From the NCBI GenBank assembly GCA_947474855.1, contig CANJKV010000001.1:45622-109621 (forward strand): a stretch of DNA of 64,000 nucleotides. Direction: 5' to 3'. Under the pieces are notes generated by a model. That model was not told the DNA's origin, did no database searches, and saw only the letters and a list, made by a program, of their open reading frames with translations. The translations under genes were made by a program, and so were the position numbers. The DNA is from Aurantimonadaceae bacterium (lineage in GTDB: Bacteria; Pseudomonadota; Alphaproteobacteria; Rhizobiales; Rhizobiaceae). Below, in pieces: positions 50,445 through 60,175 of this stretch; the first letter of the stretch is position 1, and every line of letters begins with the position of its first letter.

Positions 50445-51262
50445 CGCCCGATCCCATCCTCATCGCCGAAACCGTGGTCCTGCTCCTGGGGGCCAGCGCC
50501 TTTGCGGGCGTTCTCGCAGGCCTCTTCGGCATCGGCGGCGGCGCCGTCTTCGTGCCGGTGCTCTACCAGACCTTCGGACTCTTCGACGTCGATCCCGACA
50601 TATCGATGCAACTCGCCATCGGCTCCTCGCTCGCGATCGTGGTGCCGACATCGATCCGTTCGGTGATGAGCCACCGGGCGCACGGCGCGGTCGATTTCGA
50701 GCTTCTGCGGAGCTGGATCGTCATCGTGCCGCTCGGGGCCGTCGCCGGCGTCGCCGTCGCGACGGCCATCTCGTCGGAAGCCCTGCGCTCGATCTTCGCG
50801 GTGATCGCTTTCGTGCTCGGGACGCAGCTCCTGATCGGAAAGCTGCCCTTCACGCTCGGCACGGACCTGCCCGGCCGCCTCGGCCGCTGGATCGCCGGCA
50901 TCTTCATCGGGATGGTCGCCGCGCTGATGGGCATCGGCGGCGGCGTTCTCAACAACACCTTCATGACGCTCTACGGCCGACCGATCCACCAAGCCGTAGC
51001 GACCTCGGCCGGCGTCGGCGTGCTCGTCTCGATCCCGGGGCTCCTCGCCTTCGTGGTCGGCGGCTGGGGGAGCCCCGACCTGCCGGCCTGGAGCCTCGGC
51101 TATATCAGCCTGCCGGTGATCCTGATCGTCGCGCCGCTGGCGACGCTCTTCACCCCGATCGGCGCGCGCCTCGCCCACCGGCTGACCAAGCGGCAGCTTC
51201 AGGTGGGCTTCGGCATCTACCTCCTCACCGTGGCGCTACGCTTCTTCATCAGCCTGGTCTAG
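50441..51262 (+). CDS. TauE/SafE-type sulfite exporter family membrane protein
   Basis: LAGLFGIGGGAVFVPVLYQTFGLF...GMVAALMGIGGGVLNNTFMTLYGRPIHQAVATSAGVGVLVSIPG. Confidence 0.92.
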   Translation: MTPDPILIAETVVLLLGASAFAGVLAGLFGIGGGAVFVPVLYQTFGLFDVDPDISMQLAIGSSLAIVVPTSIRSVMSHRAHGAVDFELLRSWIVIVPLGAVAGVAVATAISSEALRSIFAVIAFVLGTQLLIGKLPFTLGTDLPGRLGRWIAGIFIGMVAALMGIGGGVLNNTFMTLYGRPIHQAVATSAGVGVLVSIPGLLAFVVGGWGSPDLPAWSLGYISLPVILIVAPLATLFTPIGARLAHRLTKRQLQVGFGIYLLTVALRFFISLV

Positions 51263-51320
51263 ACACGCTTTCCTGATCTGCGACCTGAAAACTCGGCTTC
51301 AGATCATTGACATCGCGGAC

Positions 51321-51800
51321 CTATCCGGCGGCGAAGGCTTCGGGATTGCGGCGCCAGACCGACCGGTTCAGGCCGGCGGCCAGACAGACCCAGGCAAGAT
51401 AGGGAACGAGCAGCCAAGCCGCGACGGCGTCGATCGGCGCGAACATCGCGATGTTGGCGAGGATCGCGGCGCCCAGGGCCAGAATGTCCGCGAAGGCGAG
51501 ATCGGGCCGGCGCAGGCCGAAGAACAGCCAGGACCAGGCGGCGTTGAGGACGAGCTGGAGCGCGAAGATCGCGAAGGGCAGCGGCGCCAGCCCGACCGCC
51601 TCGTAGACCCGCCAGCCGCTCACGGCGATCAGGACGTAGAGCACGGTCCAAACGATCGGAAAGGTCAGGTTCGGCGGGGTCCAGGACGGCTTGGCGAGCC
51701 CGTTGTACCAGGTGCCCGGCTTGAACAGGATGCCGGTCGAGGCCACCGCAAGGACGATGACGAGAAAGGCGCCGAGGCTCAGGATGGAGGGCAGTGTCAT
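51321..51800 (-). CDS. TspO/MBR family protein
   Basis: WYNGLAKPSWTPPNLTFPIVWTVLYVLIAVSGWRVYEA...LVLNAAWSWLFFGLRRPDLAF. Confidence 0.95.
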   Translation of the reverse strand: MTLPSILSLGAFLVIVLAVASTGILFKPGTWYNGLAKPSWTPPNLTFPIVWTVLYVLIAVSGWRVYEAVGLAPLPFAIFALQLVLNAAWSWLFFGLRRPDLAFADILALGAAILANIAMFAPIDAVAAWLLVPYLAWVCLAAGLNRSVWRRNPEAFAAG

Positions 51801-51983
51801 GGCATGCAGCTTCTTCAGACGGTTGCGGCGGATTGCTAAGCTAGAACGTTCGAGAGGTCGCGGCCAGCCCCGCACGCGGCGCGGCGGGAATGAGCGCGAT
51901 CTCTGTGCGGTTCGTGACAGGATCGACAGCATTTTGCGTGCATGCTTCCCCGACACGATGCGCCCAACCGGAGGAACCCGCCC

Positions 51984-52493
51984 GTGAATGCTCGACTCTG
52001 CCGCCTCGCCGCCGCCCTCGCCGTGGCGACCGTCGCTTTCGCGCCGCTCGCGCAGGCCGACGAGAAGCAGGATCTGAAGACCCTGCGCACCTGCCTCGGC
52101 GAGAAGTCCGAGGACGAGAACGCCTGCATCGACGTCGTCGCGAACCCCTGCATGGAGGAGCCGGACGGTTCCACCACGGTCGGCATCACCGAGTGCCTGT
52201 CGCGCGAGGAGGCCGCGTGGGACGTGCTTCTCAACGAGCGTTACGAGGCGCAGGTCAAGAGCGCCAAGGCGATGGACGCCGAACTGAAGGGTAATGCGGC
52301 CACAGAGAACGCGACCTCCGTGCTGGAGAGCCTGAAGACGGCTCAGCGCGCCTGGATCGCCTATCGCGACGCCGAGTGCGAGCGGCGCTGGGCGAACTAT
52401 CAGGGCGGCACCATCGCGTCGAACGTCGCTGCCGCCTGCACCCGCGACATGACCGCGAGCCGCGCCATCGACTTCGCGCCCGACGCAGGCTGA
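51984..52493 (+). CDS. LprI/DUF1311-like secreted protein
   Basis: GTG start; signal peptide; ITECLSREEAAWDVLLNERYEAQ...LKTAQRAWIAYRDAECERRWANYQGGTI. Confidence 0.82.
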   Translation: MNARLCRLAAALAVATVAFAPLAQADEKQDLKTLRTCLGEKSEDENACIDVVANPCMEEPDGSTTVGITECLSREEAAWDVLLNERYEAQVKSAKAMDAELKGNAATENATSVLESLKTAQRAWIAYRDAECERRWANYQGGTIASNVAAACTRDMTASRAIDFAPDAG

Positions 52494-52499
52494 GGTCGT

Positions 52500-53006
52500 T
52501 CACAGCGAGGCGTGCTGCCAGGCGTAAGCCGCGACGACGGCCAGGAGGACCGTCGCCAGCCCCATCTGCAGCGGCCGCAGGCGGGCGAAGAACAACGGCG
52601 CCTCGCCCCTGCGGGCGGCGCGCGGGTCGAGCACGCCGAGGCTCGCGAAGCCCGCGAGTTCGATGACCGACGCGGGAAAGGGAAAGCCCCAGGCAACGGC
52701 GAAGAGCGCGGCGATGCCGGCCAGGAACAGCCAGAGCATCGTCGCGATCTGCGCCGTCGTCGGCCCGCCCGGCTGGCGGAAGGACACGCCGCGACGCACG
52801 CCCGCGAAGAAGGTGAGCAGCGCCGCCCCGAAGATCAGGACGGCGTTCAGGATCAGGAAGGACAGGCCGCGCGGCGCAAGCCACAGCGACAGCGCGCCGA
52901 CCGCGAGCGGAACGAGCGCCGCGTAGGCGAACAGGAAGCCTTCGGTCGGCGTGTCCGCCGGCTCGCTCGCCTCGATGCGTCGTGACCCCCCGGTATCGGT
53001 CATCAT
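52500..53006 (-). CDS. DUF3429 family membrane protein
   Basis: AYAALVPLAVGALSLWL...FGAALLTFFAGVRRGVSFRQPGGPT, five TM-like segments. Confidence 0.72.
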   Translation of the reverse strand: MMTDTGGSRRIEASEPADTPTEGFLFAYAALVPLAVGALSLWLAPRGLSFLILNAVLIFGAALLTFFAGVRRGVSFRQPGGPTTAQIATMLWLFLAGIAALFAVAWGFPFPASVIELAGFASLGVLDPRAARRGEAPLFFARLRPLQMGLATVLLAVVAAYAWQHASL

Positions 53007-53210
53007 CCGTCCCCTTTCGGCACTTCCGCACCTCAACCGGCGCGGCAGGCACGCGTTCCACGCGGGATGGCGCCCGCGCGGTCACGCAGCCGGAGCGATC
53101 TGCCACAAATCTTGAATCCGTCAGAGGGGGTAAGGCTTTGCACCGGCCGGCCAAACCGGATAGCGGTCGGCGACGTTTTTCCCCCGAGCCGCAACACCGA
53201 GGCCGCATCG

Positions 53211-54341
53211 ATGCAGAGCCCCATCCAGTTCATCGATCTCAACACGCAGCGCGATCGCATCCGCGCCCGCGTCGACGCCCGCCTCGCCGCCGTTCTCGAC
53301 AGCGGCGCCTACATCATGGGGCCGGAGATCGCCGAGCTGGAGGACGGCCTGTCGCGCTTCGGCGGCATGGAGCGCACCATCGCCTGCGGCTCGGGCACCG
53401 ACGCTCTCGCCCTGCCGCTGATGGCCTGGGGCCTCAAGCCGAACGACGCGGTGTTCGTGCCGAGCTTCACCTTCGCCGCGACCGCCGAGGTCGTCGCCTG
53501 GTTCGGCGCCGTGCCGGTCTTCGTCGACGTGTTCGAGGACACCTACAACATGGACCCGGCGAGTCTTCGCCGGGCGATCGAGGAAGCCCGCGCCGGCGGC
53601 CGGCTCAACCCGCACAGCGTCATCGCCGTCGACCTCTTCGGCCAGATTGCCGATTATGCCGCGATCCGCGCGATCTGTGACGAGTTCGGCCTCAAGCTGA
53701 TCTCGGACGCGGCTCAGGGCTTCGGCTCGACCCGCGACGGCAAGACCGCCGCGCACTGGGCGGACGTCGTCGCGACGAGCTTCTATCCGGCCAAGCCGCT
53801 CGGCTGCTACGGCGACGGCGGCGCGGTCCAGACCAACGATGCGGAGCTCGACGCCGTGATGCGCTCGCTGCGCGTGCACGGCTCGGGTACCGACCGCTAC
53901 GACAACGTGCGCATCGGCATGAACGCGCGCATGGACACGCTGCAGGCCGCGATCCTTCTGGAAAAGCTTGCGATCTTCCCCGAGGAGATCGAGGTCCGCA
54001 TGCGCGCCGCCGCGCGCTACGCCGAGGCGCTGGGCGACGTCGTCGCCGTGCCGCGGTTGCCGGACGGCGTCGTCTCGACCTGGGCCCAGTATACGATCCG
54101 GCTGAAGCCGGGCACGCGCGACGCCTTCGCCGCCGCGATGCACGAGGCGGGCGTCCCCACCGTCGTCTACTATGCCCGGCCGCTCCACCGGCAGACGGCC
54201 TATGCGCACTATCCGCTTGCCGGAAACGGCCTGCCGGTGACGGATAGGCTAGCCGAGACGGTGATCAGCCTGCCGATGCACGCCTATCTCGACGAGGCAA
54301 CCCAGGATCGCATCATCGCGGCCGTTCGCACCGCCTTGTGA
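53211..54341 (+). CDS. DegT/DnrJ/EryC1/StrS family aminotransferase
   Basis: QFIDLNTQRDRIRARVDARLAAVLDSGAYIMGPEIAELED...CGSGTDALALPL...SFYPAKPLGCYGDGGAV (PLP Lys). Confidence 0.93.
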   Translation: MQSPIQFIDLNTQRDRIRARVDARLAAVLDSGAYIMGPEIAELEDGLSRFGGMERTIACGSGTDALALPLMAWGLKPNDAVFVPSFTFAATAEVVAWFGAVPVFVDVFEDTYNMDPASLRRAIEEARAGGRLNPHSVIAVDLFGQIADYAAIRAICDEFGLKLISDAAQGFGSTRDGKTAAHWADVVATSFYPAKPLGCYGDGGAVQTNDAELDAVMRSLRVHGSGTDRYDNVRIGMNARMDTLQAAILLEKLAIFPEEIEVRMRAAARYAEALGDVVAVPRLPDGVVSTWAQYTIRLKPGTRDAFAAAMHEAGVPTVVYYARPLHRQTAYAHYPLAGNGLPVTDRLAETVISLPMHAYLDEATQDRIIAAVRTAL

Positions 54342-54502
54342 AGCGGCAGCCCGGCTGCGACCGCCGTTCGGCGCAGCGGGCTCTGCACAGTGTGTAGGCA
54401 AGCCGCTCAAAGGTCACGCAGGACGCGAATCCCCGCGCAGTTCAGACTTGATTTTCGCCTCGGCGACTATCTCTTAGAAGAAGGTCCGAAGCGGAGTTCC
54501 CT

Positions 54503-55915
54503 GTGAAGCCTTTCGACGAAATGCTCCTCGACGGCGGCGGCGTCCGCCTGCCCTATCAGAGGTTCGAGGACTGGTTCGAACGACAGGATCACGCCGCCCT
54601 GATCGAAAAGAGCACGGAGGCGGAGAACGTCTTCCGCCGCACCGGCATAACGTTCAACGTCTACGGACAGGAAGAGGCCGCCGAGCGCCTGATCCCCTTC
54701 GACCTCGTGCCGCGGATCATCTCCAAGGGCGAGTGGGATCGGCTCGCCGTCGGCATCGAGCAGCGCGTCCAAGCGCTCAACGCCTTTCTCGCAGACGTCT
54801 ACAACGAGAAGGAGATCATCAAAGCGGGCATCGTCCCGGAGCGGCTGATCTCCGGCAACGAGGCCTACCTGCCGCAGATGGAAGGCTTCAGGCCGCCGGC
54901 CGGGGTCTACACCCACATCATCGGCACCGACATCGTGCGGACTGCCGAGAACCAGTTCTACGTCCTTGAGGACAACGCCCGCACGCCGTCCGGCGTCTCC
55001 TACATGCTGGAGAACCGGGAAACGATGATGCAGATGTTTCCCGAACTCTTCGCGCAGAACCGCGTGCAGCCGGTCGAGACCTACCCGCACGACCTGCGCC
55101 GCTCCCTGGCGGCGGTTGCCCCGCCGGCCTGCGAAGGCGTGCCGACGGTCGCGATCCTGACGCCGGGCATCCACAATTCGGCCTATTACGAGCACGCCTT
55201 CCTCGCCGACAACATGGGAGTCGAGCTGATCGAGGGCTCGGACGTCGTGACGATGGACGGGCGCGTGAAGATGCGCACGACGGCCGGCTACCGGACGATC
55301 GACGTCCTCTACCGCCGCGTCGACGACGCCTTCCTCGATCCTCTCGCCTTCCGGCCCGAATCGGTGCTCGGCATTCCCGGCATCATGGACGTCTACAAGC
55401 GGGGCGGCGTCACTATCGCCAACGCGCCGGGTACCGGCATCTCCGACGACAAGGCGATCTATTCCTACATGCCCGAGATCGTCGAGTTCTACACGGGCAA
55501 GCCGGCGATCCTCCAGAACGTGCCGACCTGGCGCTGCGCCGAGCCCGACAGCCTCGCCTATGTCCTGGAGCATCTCGCCGAACTCGTCGTCAAGGAAGTC
55601 CACGGCTCCGGCGGATACGGCATGCTGGTCGGCCCTGCCGCGTCCAAGGCGGAACGCGAGGTCTTCGCCGCCAAGCTGCGCGAGAAGCCCGGCAACTACA
55701 TCGCCCAGCCGACGCTGTCGCTTTCCACGGTTCCGATCCTCGTGGACAAGGGACTCGCGCCGCGGCACGTCGACCTTCGGCCCTTCGTGCTCGTGTCCGA
55801 CAAGATCCGGATCATCCCCGGCGGGCTGACCCGCGTCGCTTTGAAGGAGGGCTCGCTCGTCGTGAACTCCAGCCAGGGCGGCGGGACCAAGGACACCTGG
55901 GTGCTGAAGGACTGA
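54503..55915 (+). CDS. Circularly permuted type 2 ATP-grasp protein
   Basis: MKPFDEMLLDGGGVRLPYQRFEDWFERQD...RTGITFNVYGQEE...YVLEDNARTPSGVSYMLENRETM...VVKEVHGSGGYGMLVGP. Confidence 0.93.
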   Translation: MKPFDEMLLDGGGVRLPYQRFEDWFERQDHAALIEKSTEAENVFRRTGITFNVYGQEEAAERLIPFDLVPRIISKGEWDRLAVGIEQRVQALNAFLADVYNEKEIIKAGIVPERLISGNEAYLPQMEGFRPPAGVYTHIIGTDIVRTAENQFYVLEDNARTPSGVSYMLENRETMMQMFPELFAQNRVQPVETYPHDLRRSLAAVAPPACEGVPTVAILTPGIHNSAYYEHAFLADNMGVELIEGSDVVTMDGRVKMRTTAGYRTIDVLYRRVDDAFLDPLAFRPESVLGIPGIMDVYKRGGVTIANAPGTGISDDKAIYSYMPEIVEFYTGKPAILQNVPTWRCAEPDSLAYVLEHLAELVVKEVHGSGGYGMLVGPAASKAEREVFAAKLREKPGNYIAQPTLSLSTVPILVDKGLAPRHVDLRPFVLVSDKIRIIPGGLTRVALKEGSLVVNSSQGGGTKDTWVLKD

Positions 55916-55918
55916 TCG

Positions 55919-56866
55919 ATGGCACTTCTCGGACGCACCGCCGCCGGCCTGTTCTGGATGTTCCGCTATATCGAGCGCGCCGAGAACATGGCGCGCATCG
56001 TGGATGCGGGCCTCAGGCTCTCCCTCACCAACCTGACCAGCGGCCCGGAAGAGTGGCAGTCGGTTCTCGTTTCGGCGGGCGCGGAAGCCGCCTTTCGCCG
56101 GAAGCACGCCGAGTTCGACCCGCAGAGCGTGATCGACTTCCTGATCCGCGACCGCGACAACCCGTCGAGCATCCGCTCCTCGATCGACACGGCGCGCTCG
56201 AACGGACGCATGGTTCGCACCGCCCTCACCCGCGAGGTCTGGGAAACGCTCAACGAGGCCTATCTCGCGCTGAAGGTCCGGCTGGAGCGCCCCGTCCCGG
56301 AGCACGAGCTTCCGCAGGTGATCGACCTCGTGAAGCGGCAGACCGCCCTTATCCGCGGCGCGTTCCACGGCACGATGCTGCGCAACGAGATCTTCGACTT
56401 CTGCAATCTCGGCGCCTTCGTCGAGCGCGCGGACAACACCGCGCGCATCCTCGACGTCAAGTACTGGGTGCTGCTGCCGACGCATTCCTCGGTCGGCTCG
56501 CCGCTCGATTCGCTGCAGTGGGCGTCGATCCTGCGCTCCGTCTCGGCGCAGCGCTCCTATATCTGGGAGTACGACGCCGAGTACCGGCCGATCGAAGTCA
56601 TCGACTTCCTGATCCTCAACCGGCGCATGCCGCGATCCCTGGCCTATTCCAGCGCCTGCATCCTGGAAAGCCTCGGCTTCCTGGCGCGCAGCCACGGCTT
56701 CGACGCGGACTGCCACCGCACCGCGCAGGCGCTGAACGAACGGATGACGCGGCGCAGCGTGACGGAGATCATCGATGCGGGACTGCACGAATTCCTGGAG
56801 CAGTTCATCATCGACAACAATCGGCTCGCCAGCGAGATCGCCGAGAGCTTCAACTTCTACAAGTGA
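55919..56866 (+). CDS. Alpha-E domain-containing protein (DUF403)
   Basis: MALLGRTAAGLFWMFRYIERAENMARIVDAGLRLSLT; directly follows the ATP-grasp gene. Confidence 0.93.
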   Translation: MALLGRTAAGLFWMFRYIERAENMARIVDAGLRLSLTNLTSGPEEWQSVLVSAGAEAAFRRKHAEFDPQSVIDFLIRDRDNPSSIRSSIDTARSNGRMVRTALTREVWETLNEAYLALKVRLERPVPEHELPQVIDLVKRQTALIRGAFHGTMLRNEIFDFCNLGAFVERADNTARILDVKYWVLLPTHSSVGSPLDSLQWASILRSVSAQRSYIWEYDAEYRPIEVIDFLILNRRMPRSLAYSSACILESLGFLARSHGFDADCHRTAQALNERMTRRSVTEIIDAGLHEFLEQFIIDNNRLASEIAESFNFYK

Positions 56867-57016
56867 CGCGCTCCACGCTGCACCGTTGCAGGCGGGTGAC
56901 GGCGCAAGCTTGAGGCAGTCTCGGCGAGCCTATCGTCTTCCGGCCCGCTCGAAGGAGCGCTAACGAGCTGTAGCCGCCCGGCGGAGACCGGGCGGGCACG
57001 TCGAAAGAGGGCTCCC

Positions 57017-57754
57017 ATGACCTATTGCGTCGGTCTCGCGGTCGATCGGGGCCTCGTCTTCATGTCGGACACGCGCACCAATGCGGGCGTCGACAACATC
57101 TCGACGGTCGGCAAGATGAAGACCTGGGAAGTGCCGGGCGAGCGGTTCCTGTGCCTGCTCAGCGCCGGCAACCTCGCGACGACGCAGGCGACCGTGTCGC
57201 TCCTTGAGGAGCGCCGCGTGGCGCCGGCCGAGCGCAAGCCGGCGATCCTCACGATGCCCTCCATGTTCCAGACCGCGAGGCTGGTCGGCGACACGCTGAA
57301 GGAGGTCATCGCCGAATCGACTCCGGCCGGCCCCAACGCCGACGGGCGCTTCACCGCGAGCTTCATTCTTGGCGGCCAGATCAAGGGCGGGCGTCCGCGT
57401 GTCTTCATGATCTATCCCGAAGGCAACTTCATCGAGACGACGCCGGACAACCCCTTCTTCCAGATCGGCGAGCACAAGTACGGCCGCCCGATCATCGTGC
57501 GCACCTACGATCCCGGCATGTCGCTGGAGGAGTGCGCCAAGCTGCTCCTCGTCTCGTTCGATTCGACGATCCGCTCCAACCTGTCGGTCGGGCTGCCGAT
57601 CGACATGCAGTTCTACGAGACCGACTCGCTGAAGGCCGGCTATCGCCGCCGCTTCGACCGCCGCGACCCCTATTACGTCAGCATCTCCGAAGGCTGGTCC
57701 GAATCGCTGAAGAAGGCCTTCGACGACCTGCCGTCCTTCTCGACGGAGAGCTGA
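57017..57754 (+). CDS. Anbu (ancestral beta-subunit) proteasome-type protease
   Basis: MTYCVGLAVDRGLVFMSDTRTNAGVDNISTVGKMKTW with Thr2 nucleophile position; co-located with ATP-grasp and alpha-E genes. Confidence 0.92.
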   Translation: MTYCVGLAVDRGLVFMSDTRTNAGVDNISTVGKMKTWEVPGERFLCLLSAGNLATTQATVSLLEERRVAPAERKPAILTMPSMFQTARLVGDTLKEVIAESTPAGPNADGRFTASFILGGQIKGGRPRVFMIYPEGNFIETTPDNPFFQIGEHKYGRPIIVRTYDPGMSLEECAKLLLVSFDSTIRSNLSVGLPIDMQFYETDSLKAGYRRRFDRRDPYYVSISEGWSESLKKAFDDLPSFSTES

Positions 57755-57766
57755 CGCGGGGCCGCG

Positions 57767-58354
57767 TCAGTAGATGCCGGGGACGATCCGGGCGGTGCGC
57801 GCGCGATAGGCGCGGAACTCGTCGCCGAAGGCTTCCTCCATCATCCGCTCCTCCGGGCCGATGCGCAGGAAGAACAGCGTGCCGAAGCCGACGAGGCCGG
57901 ACAGACCCGCCAGCCAGTTCGGCAGGAGCAGCGCCTGCGCCACGGCCATCGTCCAGAAGGCGAGGTACATGGGGTGGCGCAGCCGCGAATAGATGCCGCT
58001 CGTCACCAGCTTGTGGCCTTCGCGGATGTCGAGCGAGACCGACCACATCTTGCCGAGCGCCTTGTGCGTCAGCCGGAACAGGACGAGCGCGAAGGCGGCG
58101 GCGATGCAGCCGATGACGATCTGCAGGCCCGAGGGTTCGTAGGACAGGGAGCGCGGCCAGCGCGTCGCGGCGAAGATGCCGGGCAGGATGCCGAGGCCGG
58201 TCAGCGAGATCGCCATGCGCACTGTCTCGGCCGTACCGCGCTCCGAGGCGGCGACGCGGGCGCGCTTGGCCCGCCGCGCGAACGAGAAGCGGATCACGTA
58301 CCAGCCGACGCCGAGAACGACCCAGGCGGCGACCCCGATGCTCGTCCAGCTCAT
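57767..58354 (-). CDS. Isoprenylcysteine carboxylmethyltransferase-like (ICMT/PEMT) integral membrane protein
   Basis: GHKLVTSGIYSRLRHPMYLAFWTMAVAQALLLPNW...RIGPEERMMEEAFGDEFRAYRARTARIVPGIY. Confidence 0.88.
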   Translation of the reverse strand: MSWTSIGVAAWVVLGVGWYVIRFSFARRAKRARVAASERGTAETVRMAISLTGLGILPGIFAATRWPRSLSYEPSGLQIVIGCIAAAFALVLFRLTHKALGKMWSVSLDIREGHKLVTSGIYSRLRHPMYLAFWTMAVAQALLLPNWLAGLSGLVGFGTLFFLRIGPEERMMEEAFGDEFRAYRARTARIVPGIY

Positions 58355-59541
58355 CGCGCTGCGTCCCCGGCGGGCGCGGGACCCAGCGGCGGCAGATCGA
58401 CGGAGCGCGCCTCGACGAAGCGCTGGAATGAGACGGGGCCGAACAGGATCATGTGGAACGCATAAGGGCGTCGGCGCTCGTTGCCCAGCACGAACTGCCG
58501 GTGCAGCCGGAAGAAGTTCAGCCGGACGCGACGGAAGGTCTCCGGCGTCAGGAGCTTGGACAACGAGATCCGCATCGTTTCCGGCATTCGCCCCGTCTCA
58601 ATTCCGATCGAGCGGGCGGGATGAGATCGATAGAAGTTGATCGGATCGGTGATGGCCTGAACGTCGAGCCATAGAACACGATGGCGCGAAACGAGCGCCT
58701 CCACCGCCGCCCGCTGTTCGCGGCTCGCCGGATGCAGCGCCGTCTTCATGAGGCTCGATCCTACGGTCAGAAGGCCGAGTTGCGGCGGCACCGCGCCGAT
58801 CCGCTCCAGCGCTTGAGCGAGCGCCGGCACGGCGAAGCTCGCGCCCAGGCTGTGCGCGGCGACGACGATCTCGTCGGCATCGTTGTCCGCCAGACGTTCG
58901 GTCAGGAGGTCCGCGAAGGCCGCGAGCCGCGCCTCGATCGCGGGCGAGCGGCCGCGGCAGAGATCCGCCGCCAGAGCCCAGTCGTCCAGGGCGACGAGAA
59001 GGTGAAAGCGCTTGTCCGCACGCTCGAACATGAGGGTGCCGACGGCGAGGCCGAGCGGCACGCTCCAGACGGCATGCCAGGCGGACAGGCCGGCCCAGGC
59101 CGGCAGCGTGGCGAGTGTCCCGCCGAAAGCGGCGACGACCGCCAGGAGGATCAGCGGGAACAGGAAGAACAGCGCGTAGCGCCAGCTCGTGCGGCAGTAG
59201 CGGAAGAACGTACCGCTGACGAGGAAATCGCCCATGGCGGCAAGGCCCGCGAGGATCCGGCGCCGCTTTGGACGCGCCGCATAATCGAGGACGATGTCGC
59301 CCCAGCCGCACAGGACGAGCTCGGTTTGGCTGCGCCAGCCCGCGCCCTCCCCGGTCCAGCGGGTTTCGGACAGACAGGCGCCCGGCCCGGCCGGATCGGC
59401 GCGGTCGAGCGTCAGGGATAGGTCGAAGGCGGCAGCGGTCTTCTCGGCGCCATGACGAAGGCGGCCGACATGGTCGGCCGCCTGCATGGGTTCGAATCCT
59501 GGAAACAGGAACACCAGCCGCCGCGAAACCGGGTCGATCAT
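58351..59541 (-). CDS. Membrane-associated alpha/beta-hydrolase-like hypothetical protein
   Basis: Two TM segments; EIVVAAHSLGASFAVPALAQAL (GHSLG-like elbow); stop overlaps the ICMT-like start (ATGA). Confidence 0.65.
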   Translation of the reverse strand: MIDPVSRRLVFLFPGFEPMQAADHVGRLRHGAEKTAAAFDLSLTLDRADPAGPGACLSETRWTGEGAGWRSQTELVLCGWGDIVLDYAARPKRRRILAGLAAMGDFLVSGTFFRYCRTSWRYALFFLFPLILLAVVAAFGGTLATLPAWAGLSAWHAVWSVPLGLAVGTLMFERADKRFHLLVALDDWALAADLCRGRSPAIEARLAAFADLLTERLADNDADEIVVAAHSLGASFAVPALAQALERIGAVPPQLGLLTVGSSLMKTALHPASREQRAAVEALVSRHRVLWLDVQAITDPINFYRSHPARSIGIETGRMPETMRISLSKLLTPETFRRVRLNFFRLHRQFVLGNERRRPYAFHMILFGPVSFQRFVEARSVDLPPLGPAPAGDAAR

Positions 59542-59593
59542 CGGGCCAGTCTGCGCGGGATGCGGGCGGAGCGCCGAAGCGCCCCGTACGGCA

Positions 59594-60175
59594 TCAGGTG
59601 TTCATCGCCTTCAGCGTCTCGATGTAGTTCTTCGGGAAAAGCATCGGGCTGGGAGCCCGGTAGCCCATGTGGTTGGCAATCTTGCCAACGAAGCCCGAGC
59701 AGTTGGCGAGCACCGCGTGCCAGACCGGCGAATTGGCCTGGAGGTGGCGGATATAGGCGAGGACGTCGTTGTACTGCGCCCGGTTCAGGTTGATCCGCCA
59801 GTTGGCGGTCATGTACTCGTCCTCGAGGTCGCCGTCGCTCGCGCCGGTCTCGGAGGGCACGGGCACCATGTGACCGAGGACGTAGGGCACGTCGCTGGTC
59901 GAGGCCGGGTGCAGGCCGGCGACCTCGCGCGTGAGGATGTTGCCGGCGCGGTCACGCTTGCCGAACATCACGAAGGTATGGCCGTAGCTTTCCGCCGAGC
60001 GGGCGCGAAACTCGATGTAGTAGAGACCGTCGTCGACGGGCGCGTAGGCGTTGGCGGCGTAGTCGGCCGACGACGTCGAAGCCATCGCCATCGAGGCGTT
60101 CTCGTTGGTGGAGGCGCAACCGGCCATACCGAGGCAGACAAGGCCGAGGAAAGCCGTCTGGATCATCATCTTCAT
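59594..60175 (-). CDS. Putative lipoprotein, conserved hypothetical
   Basis: MKMMIQTAFLGLVCLGMAGCASTNEN (lipobox); SYGHTFVMFGKRDRAGN...HAVLANCSGFVGKIANHMG. Confidence 0.78.
   Translation of the reverse strand: MKMMIQTAFLGLVCLGMAGCASTNENASMAMASTSSADYAANAYAPVDDGLYYIEFRARSAESYGHTFVMFGKRDRAGNILTREVAGLHPASTSDVPYVLGHMVPVPSETGASDGDLEDEYMTANWRINLNRAQYNDVLAYIRHLQANSPVWHAVLANCSGFVGKIANHMGYRAPSPMLFPKNYIETLKAMNT

Noticed and set aside
54341-54502. Possible structured RNA or tRNA in the gap before the ATP-grasp gene
   Set aside because: An imperfect stem (AGCCCGGCTGCG/CGCAGCGGGCT) is present but no cloverleaf, T-loop GTTCRA or U-tract could be made out.
54467-56788. 773-aa minus-strand ORF
   Set aside because: Antisense to the ATP-grasp and alpha-E genes; shadow ORF.
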